NCBI GenBank assembly: GCA_945863825.1
Contig: CAMBBY010000010.1
Coordinates: 1-12,064 of the forward strand
Reading direction: 5' to 3'
DNA length: 12,064 bases
DNA from: an uncultured Prevotella sp.
Lineage (GTDB): Bacteria > Bacteroidota > Bacteroidia > Bacteroidales > Bacteroidaceae
Under the pieces are notes generated by a model. That model ran no database searches and was not told where the DNA came from. It worked only from the letters and a program-made list of their open reading frames with translations. Below, one piece after another: positions 1 to 6,930 of this stretch; position 1 is the first letter of the stretch, and each line of letters begins with the position of its first letter. A program made the position numbers and the translations under genes.

Positions 1-45
1 ACACAAGGAGTATCGTCGGCAGCGTCAGATGTGTATAAGAGACAG
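1..45 (+). other. Residual Illumina Nextera adapter (sequencing artefact)
   Basis: Bases 1-4 (ACAC) match the 3' end of the P5 oligo. Bases 5-12 (AAGGAGTA) match the Nextera i5 index 507. Bases 13-26 (TCGTCGGCAGCGTC) are the read-1 adapter arm, and bases 27-45 (AGATGTGTATAAGAGACAG) are the 19-bp Tn5 mosaic end. The order is exactly that of a Nextera library molecule, so this is untrimmed adapter at a contig end. Genomic sequence begins at about base 46. An ATG at 29 inside the mosaic end gives the false N-terminus MCIRDR, which should not be annotated. Confidence 0.98.
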
Positions 46-46
46 A

Positions 47-1660
47 TACACCACATCCTTGAACGACAGTTATGCAACCTTCGGTGTCAACTGGACACAG
101 TTTGACGGCAAGCAGGTTATCGGTTCCGTCACTCAGTATGGTGAGGATAAGCATACGGGTACTTTGAACTCCAGCAACTCAGCAGAGCGCCAGACGCTTG
201 CCTGGACCGGACAGTTTGACTACGTTAACTCCTTCGGCAATCACAATGTCAATGCCACCTTGCTCGCCAATGGTTATCAGCAGACCATCAGCGGTGAGTA
301 TCACAAGGTAAGCAATGCCAACCTGGGACTTCTCGTGTCATACAACTATGCACATAAGTACTATGCCGACCTGGCAGCCAATGTGGTACATTCGGCAAAG
401 CTTCCTGAGGGCAACCGCAATGCCATCTCTCCATCGGCAACTCTCGGCTGGAGACTCTCTGAAGAGAATTTCCTGAAGGATGTAAACTGGCTCAATGACC
501 TCCGTCTTACTGCAGGTTATACCGTCTTGAACCAGGATCTTGATATCAAAGAGTACTTCATGTATGAGAATATCTTCACGGCTACCGGTACATGGTGGGG
601 ATGGTCTGACGCCAACAACGCCATCCAGACTTCAGACTCTCAGCGTGGTGGTAACGACAAGCTGGGCTTCATCAAGCGTAAGGAGTTCAACGTAGGTTTG
701 AATGGTGCCTTGTTCGGCAACCGACTCAGCTTTGCCGTGAACTACTACAACACGGTGACTGATGGTTTGCTTGCTCAGCCAGACTACATCTATCCAAGCT
801 ACATGCATACCTACTGGCCTGTATCTACATTCGTGCCATACATCAACTACGGCAAGAACCGCCGCACAGGTGTTGACTTCTCTCTCGGTTACAATGACAA
901 GGTGGGAGACTTCGAATATGCTATCCAGGCATTCGGACAGACCAACAGTTCAAAGAACCTGAAGGTTGCTGAGAATGTAGAGTATGACTACATGCGTACA
1001 GAAGGCAAGCTCACTGATGCCCTTTGGGGATATGAGTGCTTAGGCTACTACAACAGTCAGGAAGAAATTGACAATGATAAGGTCAAGAGCTCTTTAGGTA
1101 CAGTGAAGCCTGGTGATCTGAGATACAAGGACCAGAATGGTGATAATATCATCGACAGCAAGGACCGCGTGGTTATCGGTCGCTGGAGCGCCAAGTTCAC
1201 CGGTGGTATGAATCTTACCTTGAAGTACAAGAACTTCACTCTCTTCGCCATGTTGACAGGTCAGTTTGGTGGCAATGCTCTCAAGGACGATACCTACAAC
1301 TGGGTTTACGGTGAGCGTAAGTACAGTGACGTGGTACTCGGTGCCTGGACAGAGAGTAAATACAAGAACGGTGAGTCTATCACCTATCCTCGTCTGACAA
1401 CACAGAGTAGTGACAACAACTTCTGTGCTTCCGACTACTGGATGTATTCAACCGACCGTATCGACTTGAGCCGCGTGCAGCTTACCTACGACTTCAACAA
1501 GTCTCTCTTCGGAGACAACAGTTTGGTGAAGGGCTTGCAGGTATATGTCAATGGCAGCAGCCTCCTGACGATAGCCGGTGAGCGCAAGCAGATGGAACGC
1601 AATGTAGATTCTGCTCCTCAAACCCGCAGTTTCACCATCGGTGCAAAGGTTGAGTTCTAA
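47..1660 (+). CDS. xusC: SusC-like TonB-dependent outer-membrane transporter, 5' truncated
   Basis: C-terminal 537 or so residues of a SusC/RagA-type TonB-dependent transporter, which imports glycan oligosaccharides (here probably xylo-oligosaccharides) across the outer membrane with its SusD lid. The sequence shows alternating aromatic-rich beta-strands of the barrel, the SusC-typical acidic loop DQNGDNIIDSKDR (codons from 1130) and a C-terminus ending in Phe (GAKVEF), as expected for a beta-barrel. Full-length members have about 1000 residues; signal peptide, carboxypeptidase-regulatory-like domain, TonB box and plug are missing because the contig begins in adapter. Codon 47 (Tyr) is the first complete genomic codon; there is no true start here. 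It lies 22 bases upstream of susD in the same operon. The symbol follows the Prevotella bryantii xus cluster, where the transporter next to xusD, xusE and xyn10C is xusC; the family assignment is firm, the symbol is by synteny. Confidence 0.93.
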   Translation, partial: YTTSLNDSYATFGVNWTQFDGKQVIGSVTQYGEDKHTGTLNSSNSAERQTLAWTGQFDYVNSFGNHNVNATLLANGYQQTISGEYHKVSNANLGLLVSYNYAHKYYADLAANVVHSAKLPEGNRNAISPSATLGWRLSEENFLKDVNWLNDLRLTAGYTVLNQDLDIKEYFMYENIFTATGTWWGWSDANNAIQTSDSQRGGNDKLGFIKRKEFNVGLNGALFGNRLSFAVNYYNTVTDGLLAQPDYIYPSYMHTYWPVSTFVPYINYGKNRRTGVDFSLGYNDKVGDFEYAIQAFGQTNSSKNLKVAENVEYDYMRTEGKLTDALWGYECLGYYNSQEEIDNDKVKSSLGTVKPGDLRYKDQNGDNIIDSKDRVVIGRWSAKFTGGMNLTLKYKNFTLFAMLTGQFGGNALKDDTYNWVYGERKYSDVVLGAWTESKYKNGESITYPRLTTQSSDNNFCASDYWMYSTDRIDLSRVQLTYDFNKSLFGDNSLVKGLQVYVNGSSLLTIAGERKQMERNVDSAPQTRSFTIGAKVEF

Positions 1661-1682
1661 TATAAAAATAAAGATAACGAAA

Positions 1683-3500
1683 ATGACAAAAGTGATGAAC
1701 AACTTACTATCAAAATATAAAATTGGTGGAGTGGTGCTCGGACTGGCTCTTTCGATAGGACTGACAAGCTGCGACGATATGTTCGAGCCTGCCATTGAAA
1801 ACCATCTGGGTTTCGAGTATATGTACGACCATCCTGACTATGCTGATGGTGTGCTTGGCAACGCCTATACCCGTTTGCCAAACCGCGAATACAGGTTCAA
1901 CGATGTCGCTACAGACGATGCAGTGAGCAACGATGCCACCGAATCTTTGCGTAAGATGACTGGCGTAGATAGCTGGACTTCAAGCAACAATCCGGTGGAA
2001 GCCTGGCGCGACTGCCGTGCAGCCATCCAGTATATTAACCTCTTCCTTGCCAATGTGGATAAGGTAAACTGGAACAGCGATGAGACTGTGCGTGCCATGT
2101 ATGAGCAGCGTTATATCGGCGAGGCAAAGGGTTTGAGAGCACTCTTTATGTACTATCTGCTCCGTGCCCATGGTGGTTGGGCCAATGGAACACTCCTCGG
2201 TGTGCCTAATATTCTTGAGCCAACGGATGTAAACTCAGATTTCAATTCTCTGGAGGTGCGTGCTTCTTTTGCCGACTGCATGAAGCAGCTCATTGAGGAT
2301 GCAGAAGAGGCTGTACGTGTACTTCCTGTTGACTACAAGGATACGGATAACGAGACAATGACCGTTAATTGCCTTGGCAAATCCTATACAGTTACAAAGG
2401 CTACTTACAATCGTGTACTTGGTTCCAACTTCGCCGGACGCTTAAGTGGTCGTATCGCCCGTGCCGTTCTTGCACAGGCTACATTGATGGCTGCATCTCC
2501 AGCCTTTGCCGATGGCAGCGGCGTAACCTACGAGCAGGCTGCCAAATATGCCAAGGCTGTGCTCGACCTCAATGGTGGCATCTCAGGCATCGATATAAAT
2601 GGTTTGGAGTGGTATGCAGACCCAAACATGAAGGATCTTGATGCGGCAGAATGTCCTAAGGAAGTACTCTGGCGTACAGAGAAGAGCGAGAACAATGATT
2701 TGGAGACCAAGAACTACCCACCATCAATCTATGGTCAGGGTCGTATCAATCCAACCCAGAATCTTGTAGATGCATTCCCTGCAGCCAACGGTTATCCTAT
2801 TACAGATGACAACAGCGATTATGACCCAGCTAATCCATACGAAAACCGTGACCCACGTCTGGCTAAGTACATTATCTATAACGGTCAGAAAGCAGGTTCA
2901 GGAAATACTGTCATCAATACACAGGCAGATAACGCAGACAATCTCGATGGTCTCAACAAGGATGTTTCCAAGTCAACCCGCACAGGTTACTATATGAAGA
3001 AACTTCTCCGTCAGGACATCAACCTGGATCCTACGGTTAACGGCAAGGCTTATCATTATACAGCCCGTATCCGTTACACAGAGCTTTATCTGGATTATGC
3101 CGAGGCAGCCAATGAGGCTTATGGTCCTAAGGGTGGCACAGGTTACTCAGCCTACGATGTAATCAAGGCAATCCGTGAGCGTGCAGGCTTGGGAGAGTTT
3201 GGTGAAGATCCATACCTGGACGAGTGTGCACAGAGCAAGGAAAAGATGCGTGAGTTGATCAGAAACGAGCGCCGCATCGAGCTTTGCTTCGAAGGCTTCC
3301 GCTTCTGGGATCTCCGTCGCTGGAAGGCTAACCTCACAGAGGAGGCAAAGGGTATGAGCATCACCAACGAAGAGGGTAGCAAGAAATATACTCCAATCTC
3401 AGTGGAAACACGTAACTTCAAGGAGAATGCCTTCTATGGTCCTGTGCCATACGACCAGATTCTTAATTTCCCATCACTCGTTCAGAACACAGGATGGTAA
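1683..3500 (+). CDS. xusD: SusD/RagB-like surface glycan-binding lipoprotein
   Basis: Surface lipoprotein of 605 residues that binds oligosaccharides over the mouth of the SusC barrel. The lipoprotein signal peptide ends in LTSC (Cys30), followed directly by DDMFEP, an acidic stretch like the Bacteroidota surface-export signal. The body has the alpha-helical TPR-like SusD fold: GEAKGLRALFMYYLLRAHGG in the N-terminal third, and the family signature RNERRIELCFEGFRFWDLRRW-type helix near the C-terminus. Length is somewhat above the usual 500-600. The start at 1683 is preferred over a GTG at 1641, which lies inside susC and adds a charged tail before the signal peptide; ATG 1695 is also possible. 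The leader is A-rich with no Shine-Dalgarno sequence. It is 22 bases after susC and 41 before the next gene. Substrate (xylan) is inferred from the neighbouring GH10; the symbol comes from synteny with the xus cluster. Confidence 0.95.
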   Translation: MTKVMNNLLSKYKIGGVVLGLALSIGLTSCDDMFEPAIENHLGFEYMYDHPDYADGVLGNAYTRLPNREYRFNDVATDDAVSNDATESLRKMTGVDSWTSSNNPVEAWRDCRAAIQYINLFLANVDKVNWNSDETVRAMYEQRYIGEAKGLRALFMYYLLRAHGGWANGTLLGVPNILEPTDVNSDFNSLEVRASFADCMKQLIEDAEEAVRVLPVDYKDTDNETMTVNCLGKSYTVTKATYNRVLGSNFAGRLSGRIARAVLAQATLMAASPAFADGSGVTYEQAAKYAKAVLDLNGGISGIDINGLEWYADPNMKDLDAAECPKEVLWRTEKSENNDLETKNYPPSIYGQGRINPTQNLVDAFPAANGYPITDDNSDYDPANPYENRDPRLAKYIIYNGQKAGSGNTVINTQADNADNLDGLNKDVSKSTRTGYYMKKLLRQDINLDPTVNGKAYHYTARIRYTELYLDYAEAANEAYGPKGGTGYSAYDVIKAIRERAGLGEFGEDPYLDECAQSKEKMRELIRNERRIELCFEGFRFWDLRRWKANLTEEAKGMSITNEEGSKKYTPISVETRNFKENAFYGPVPYDQILNFPSLVQNTGW

Positions 3501-3541
3501 AAAGAACAACATTTGGTAATAAAAAGAAAAAAAAGAAGATT

Positions 3542-4564
3542 ATGAATAAAACATTCAGAAAAATAGGAACTGCAATCATGGGACTTGCCTTGGTAGCTGG
3601 TCTTTCTACCTCTTGTTCAAACGGAGATTGGGAAGATAGTCTTCAGGGAGGAACTGGCAATGGTGGCAACAACGGTAAGATATCTGTATATTTCGCTATG
3701 CAGGCACCTATCCGCGTTATCACCCTCGGTAATGACGATGATGCGGTAAATACCGACGACAATGCTCATCAGTTCAAGTTGCAGGCAACTTGGGGTGGTG
3801 GCTACAAGAATACCAAGGACTGTAAGATCAGCTATCAGATAGATCCTTCTCTTCTGCCAGAAGGCAGTGGTATGGAGGTGCTCCCTGAATCCTACTATAC
3901 CCTGGAGGATCCTAACACCCTGACTATCCCTAAGGGAAAGATTATTGGTGGTACAACAGTGCATCTTACTGATGCCTTCTTCAACGATCCGAAGGCTGCT
4001 ACTACTCACTATGTGCTGCCTGTAAGACTCGTTTCTTCCCTCACAGGTGATTCTATCATTGAAAAGCAGAACTACCAGATGATCTGTGTGAAGTACAAGA
4101 ATCAGTACTCAGGTATGTATTGCAAGACAGGAACTACCAATATCCCGGATTTGAAGACCATTACCCACAAGAATGAGGATGCCTTGGATGTGGTTTCAAC
4201 TGTAGGTTTCAACACATCTTCCATCACTTTCTCTTATCCGATAAAGGAGTGGAAGCATGATGATGCAACGGATAGCTGGAGTCAGATTGATGCAACCAAG
4301 GAGATGACCTTGACGCTGGCATTCAATGGTGAAAACTGTAAGGTTCTTCAGGATGGCAAGGAGATCGGTACTGGTACTTTTGCTCCTCGTGGCATTCAGG
4401 ATTTCAGCGACAAGAACCGTATGGCTGATTGTCTGAAGATCAAGTTTAATGCTACTGTAGTGACCAATGCTGGTGATGCAGAGCACGAGAAAACATGGAA
4501 CATCTCTGCCGACTATGTGATGTCTATGATGAGTCGTGGCAACAAGCTTGAGTCATGGAAGTAA
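3542..4564 (+). CDS. xusE: DUF1735/DUF5627-like surface lipoprotein (XusE-type, putative glycan binding)
   Basis: Lipoprotein of 340 residues, probably a surface glycan-binding protein helping to hold xylan for the neighbouring xylanase and SusCD. The signal peptide ends LSTSC (Cys25) and is followed by SNGDWEDS, again an acidic surface-export-like stretch, then a Gly/Asn-rich linker (about residues 35-47). An N-terminal beta-sandwich (about 48-170) resembles the DUF1735 / BT_3987 N-terminal family (ISVYFAMQ at its start, IPKGKIIGGTTVHLTDAFF later). The C-terminal domain (about 185-340), ending in MSMMSRGNKLESWK, resembles DUF5627. No catalytic motif is visible. An upstream in-frame ATG at 3494 overlaps the susD stop and would add 16 mostly Lys residues encoded by an A-run (3525-3540); 3542 is preferred because the signal peptide then begins normally. 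Position between susD and GH10 matches xusE of the P. bryantii xylan cluster. Ligand binding is inferred. Confidence 0.85.
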   Translation: MNKTFRKIGTAIMGLALVAGLSTSCSNGDWEDSLQGGTGNGGNNGKISVYFAMQAPIRVITLGNDDDAVNTDDNAHQFKLQATWGGGYKNTKDCKISYQIDPSLLPEGSGMEVLPESYYTLEDPNTLTIPKGKIIGGTTVHLTDAFFNDPKAATTHYVLPVRLVSSLTGDSIIEKQNYQMICVKYKNQYSGMYCKTGTTNIPDLKTITHKNEDALDVVSTVGFNTSSITFSYPIKEWKHDDATDSWSQIDATKEMTLTLAFNGENCKVLQDGKEIGTGTFAPRGIQDFSDKNRMADCLKIKFNATVVTNAGDAEHEKTWNISADYVMSMMSRGNKLESWK

Positions 4565-4599
4565 TTTCGTAACAAACTAATGAAAATGAATTTAGTAGT

Positions 4600-6759
4600 A
4601 TGAAAGTAAATAAATATATTATATCTGCACTGGTCTGCCCATTTGTTTTGGGCAGCTGTGCAGACTGGGATGACTGGAAATATGACGTCGAGAAGCCTCA
4701 GACCATCGCTCAGTATGAGTACCTCAACGACTATGCGCCATTGAAGGAGTATCTGGATCGTGATGCTCATCCTGGCTTTAAGGTAAGTGCAGCACTTGCC
4801 GTGGACGAGTTCAACCAGCAGGGTCCTCTCTTCCGTCTTGCAGCCCATAACTTTGATGAGATTGTTGCAGGCAATGCCATGAAGATGGCTTCCTGTGTCA
4901 ACGACCAGGGTGTGATGGATTTCAGTAAGGTATCTTCCTTTGTACGTGCAGCAGAAGATGCAGGGTTAACAGTTTATGGTCATACGCTTGCCTGGCATGC
5001 TCAGCAGCCTAGAAAATGGCTTGAGAAACTTATTGCAGACAAGGAACTGGATGTAGATCCTGATCAGAAGACTTTTACGGAACTTTCTCGCCAGACTTAT
5101 CAGGATGGTCCATTCCCTTTCTATCAGATGGGCTGTGCTCCTGATATCATTAATGGTTCTATTCACTTTGTGCCAACAGGCGACTGGTCGCAGTTCTTCT
5201 GCATGACGGGTTGTAGTATGAAGGCTGGCAACTATGTTGCTATCTTGCATATCAAGTCAACCAAGGATGGTATGATTTCACTCACCGCACAGAATGGTTG
5301 GGGTGCTGAAGCTCAGAAAATCACTCAGAAGTTTACCGTTAAGGCTAACGAATGGGTTGATGCCGAGGTTGCTCTTAATGACATCCAGGGTGGAAACTAT
5401 GATTTCATCCTGTTGCCTGAGACTTTTGATGGTACACTTGATCTGCAGTCTGTCACTATCGGTCAGTATGAGTCGCCTGCCATGGAGGTGGAGCAGGAGG
5501 TAAAACATCAGACTTATCAGGATGGTCCATTCCCTTACTATCAGATGGGCTGTGCTCCTGATGTCATTAATGGTTCTATTCACTTTGTGCCAACAGGTGA
5601 CTGGTCTCAGTTCTTCTGTGTTACCGGTGCGCCTCTCACTCCAGGTAATTATGCTGTTGATGTAGAGATTAAGTCAACCAAGTCAGGAAACATCAAGATG
5701 ACTGTTCAGAACGGTTGGGGCGGTGATGCCGAGAGTCGCGATGGCACTGTAGCTCTGAAGGAAGGCTGGACAACAGCCCGATTCAAGATGACTCTTGAGC
5801 AGGGTGGTAACTACGATTTCATCCTGAAGCCAGAGACATTCGATGCAACACTCGACTTGAAGTCTGTCACCATAAAGAAGATTGTCAAGACGAACTCTAT
5901 CCCTCTCACTCCTCAGGAGAAATCAGATACTCTTACCTGGGCTATGAACAAATGGATAAGTGGCATGATGCAGGCCACTGAAGGCAAGGTGAAGGCTTGG
6001 GATCTCATCAACGAGGCTATCTCAGGTGGTGGTAATGTGAATGGCTACTATGCTCTTCAGACTGAGGCTACCAGTGAGCATAATCCACAAGATTTCTACT
6101 GGCAGGATTACTTCACACCAGAGATGTATGGTCCTATCGTAGAGAAGGCGGCTCGTGATGCTTATGCTGCGGTAGAGGGTACAAACCCTGAAGACCTCAA
6201 GCTCTTCATCAACGATTATAACCTGGAGTCTGACTGGGACACCAACCACAAGGTGGAGTCGCTCGTTTACTGGATTGGCGTATGGGAAAAGAAGGGTAAG
6301 GAACTCGGCTGGAACACCAAGATTGATGGTATCGGATCACAGATGCACATCAGCTACTACGAGAATGAACAGACTCTGGAAAGCAAGAAGAAGGCCATCC
6401 AGAACATGCTCAAGATCATGGCAGAGACAGGCAAGCTCGTCCGTATCTCAGAGATCGATATGGGCTATGTAGATAAAGATGGCAAAGATGTTACTACTGC
6501 TCAGCTGGAGAAGCTTCCTATTGAAGAGCGTGTGGCTAAGGAAAAGGCTATGGCTGAACACTACAAGTGGATTATCGAGCAGTATTTCAAGATCGTTCCT
6601 GTCAGTCAGCAGTATGGTATCTGCCAGTGGTGTCTCACCGATTCACCAACAGACAGCGGTTGGCGTCCTGGACAGCCTGTAGGTCTTTGGAACCTCAACT
6701 ATCAGCGCAAGCCTGCTTACGGTGGTTTTGCTGATGGTCTTGCTAATAAGCAGCAATAG
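4600..6759 (+). CDS. xyn10C: GH10 endo-beta-1,4-xylanase lipoprotein, catalytic domain split by two CBM4-like modules
   Basis: Endo-acting xylanase (719 residues) that cuts internal beta-1,4-xylosyl bonds at the cell surface. Signal peptide with lipobox VLGSC (Cys20) followed by ADWDDW, an acidic surface-export-like stretch. GH10 part 1 spans about residues 45-160, with AGNAMKM and the HTLAWH motif (His128-His133). Two tandem carbohydrate-binding modules follow, starting QTYQDGPFP at residues 165 and 304, each about 130-139 residues. GH10 part 2 runs from about 435 to 719 with the acid/base Glu472 in WDLINEAI, the nucleophile Glu618 in RISEIDMGY, and the C-terminal CLTDSPTDSGWRPGQPVGLW. All catalytic residues are intact. 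Insertion of CBMs between beta-3 and alpha-3 is the known architecture of P. bryantii Xyn10C and the Bacteroides intestinalis and B. ovatus orthologues. It is the last gene before the terminator at 6819, and its start overlaps the stop of a 7-codon mini-ORF (4580-4603). Confidence 0.96.
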   Translation: MKVNKYIISALVCPFVLGSCADWDDWKYDVEKPQTIAQYEYLNDYAPLKEYLDRDAHPGFKVSAALAVDEFNQQGPLFRLAAHNFDEIVAGNAMKMASCVNDQGVMDFSKVSSFVRAAEDAGLTVYGHTLAWHAQQPRKWLEKLIADKELDVDPDQKTFTELSRQTYQDGPFPFYQMGCAPDIINGSIHFVPTGDWSQFFCMTGCSMKAGNYVAILHIKSTKDGMISLTAQNGWGAEAQKITQKFTVKANEWVDAEVALNDIQGGNYDFILLPETFDGTLDLQSVTIGQYESPAMEVEQEVKHQTYQDGPFPYYQMGCAPDVINGSIHFVPTGDWSQFFCVTGAPLTPGNYAVDVEIKSTKSGNIKMTVQNGWGGDAESRDGTVALKEGWTTARFKMTLEQGGNYDFILKPETFDATLDLKSVTIKKIVKTNSIPLTPQEKSDTLTWAMNKWISGMMQATEGKVKAWDLINEAISGGGNVNGYYALQTEATSEHNPQDFYWQDYFTPEMYGPIVEKAARDAYAAVEGTNPEDLKLFINDYNLESDWDTNHKVESLVYWIGVWEKKGKELGWNTKIDGIGSQMHISYYENEQTLESKKKAIQNMLKIMAETGKLVRISEIDMGYVDKDGKDVTTAQLEKLPIEERVAKEKAMAEHYKWIIEQYFKIVPVSQQYGICQWCLTDSPTDSGWRPGQPVGLWNLNYQRKPAYGGFADGLANKQQ
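5092..5201 (+). repeat. Direct repeat copy 1, start of first CBM module of the xylanase
   Basis: 110 bases that recur at 5509-5618 with only four substitutions by eye, in frame and 417 bases (139 codons) apart. It encodes the first 37 residues of CBM module 1 (QTYQDGPFPFYQMG... to SQFFC). Beyond base 5201 the two modules diverge sharply at DNA level. Confidence 0.95.
5509..5618 (+). repeat. Direct repeat copy 2, start of second CBM module of the xylanase
   Basis: Second copy of the 110-base repeat at 5092-5201. The encoded 37 residues differ at two positions (Phe to Tyr, Ile to Val); the other two base changes are synonymous. The remaining part of the module is only about half identical to module 1, apart from the conserved QGGNYDFIL / PETFD end. 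Confidence 0.95.
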
Positions 6760-6818
6760 GACATTTAGTTTAGGTTTTATCATTTAAAGATTAACCGAAA
6801 TATATGTTAGTCGTGACA

Positions 6819-6853
6819 GGTCAGTTGAGCCATGAGGCTCGACTGACCTTTTT
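6819..6853 (+). terminator. Intrinsic terminator of the xylan operon
   Basis: A 13-bp stem (6819-6831 with 6836-6848) containing one G-U wobble, a 4-base loop (ATGA), and then a run of five T (6849-6853, counting the final T of the arm region). It lies 59 bases after the xylanase stop codon and should end the susC-xyn10C transcript. Its stem is homologous to the hairpin at 8801-8840. Confidence 0.88.
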
Positions 6854-6863
6854 GAATTCTCTT

Positions 6864-6895
6864 TTTTACACCACGCAAAGGCGTTGAGTGTAAAA
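6864..6895. promoter_or_regulatory. Dyad symmetry upstream of the GH43 promoter (candidate operator)
   Basis: Interrupted palindrome: TTTTACAC (6864-6871) pairs with GTGTAAAA (6888-6895), and inside it ACGC (6873-6876) pairs with GCGT (6881-6884) around AAAG. The right arm ends four bases before the -7 element at 6900, so the dyad covers the region where the -33 element would lie. Two-fold symmetry suggests a dimeric regulator site, but an RNA hairpin is an alternative only for transcripts starting further upstream. Function is inferred. Confidence 0.45.
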
Positions 6896-6899
6896 GGCA

Positions 6900-6907
6900 T
6901 ATCTTTG
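6900..6907 (+). promoter_or_regulatory. Bacteroidota-type -7 promoter element for the GH43 gene
   Basis: TATCTTTG is an exact match to the Bacteroides/Prevotella sigma-ABfr -7 consensus TAnnTTTG, 23 bases before the GH43 start codon and just after the operon terminator. No clear TTG lies at the usual 19-21 base spacing upstream (the nearest, at 6884-6886, is only 13 bases away), so the promoter may depend on an activator. The predicted leader would be very short, roughly 15-20 bases. Confidence 0.6.
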
Positions 6908-6930
6908 AAAAACTAAACTCAATAAATTGA

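Noticed and set aside
29..46. ATG start giving an N-terminus MCIRDR for the SusC gene
   Set aside because: The codons are in the Tn5 mosaic end of a Nextera adapter; the true N-terminal half of the gene is outside the window.
3494..3541. Earlier start for the DUF1735-type lipoprotein with a poly-Lys tail
   Set aside because: It overlaps the susD stop and derives from an A-rich leader; the signal peptide is normal when translation starts at 3542.
4840..4900. Possible active-site damage in the xylanase (AGNAMKM where many GH10 enzymes have ENxMKW)
   Set aside because: Bacteroidota GH10 enzymes of this split type commonly show the AGN variant, and both catalytic Glu residues and the HTLAWH motif are intact.
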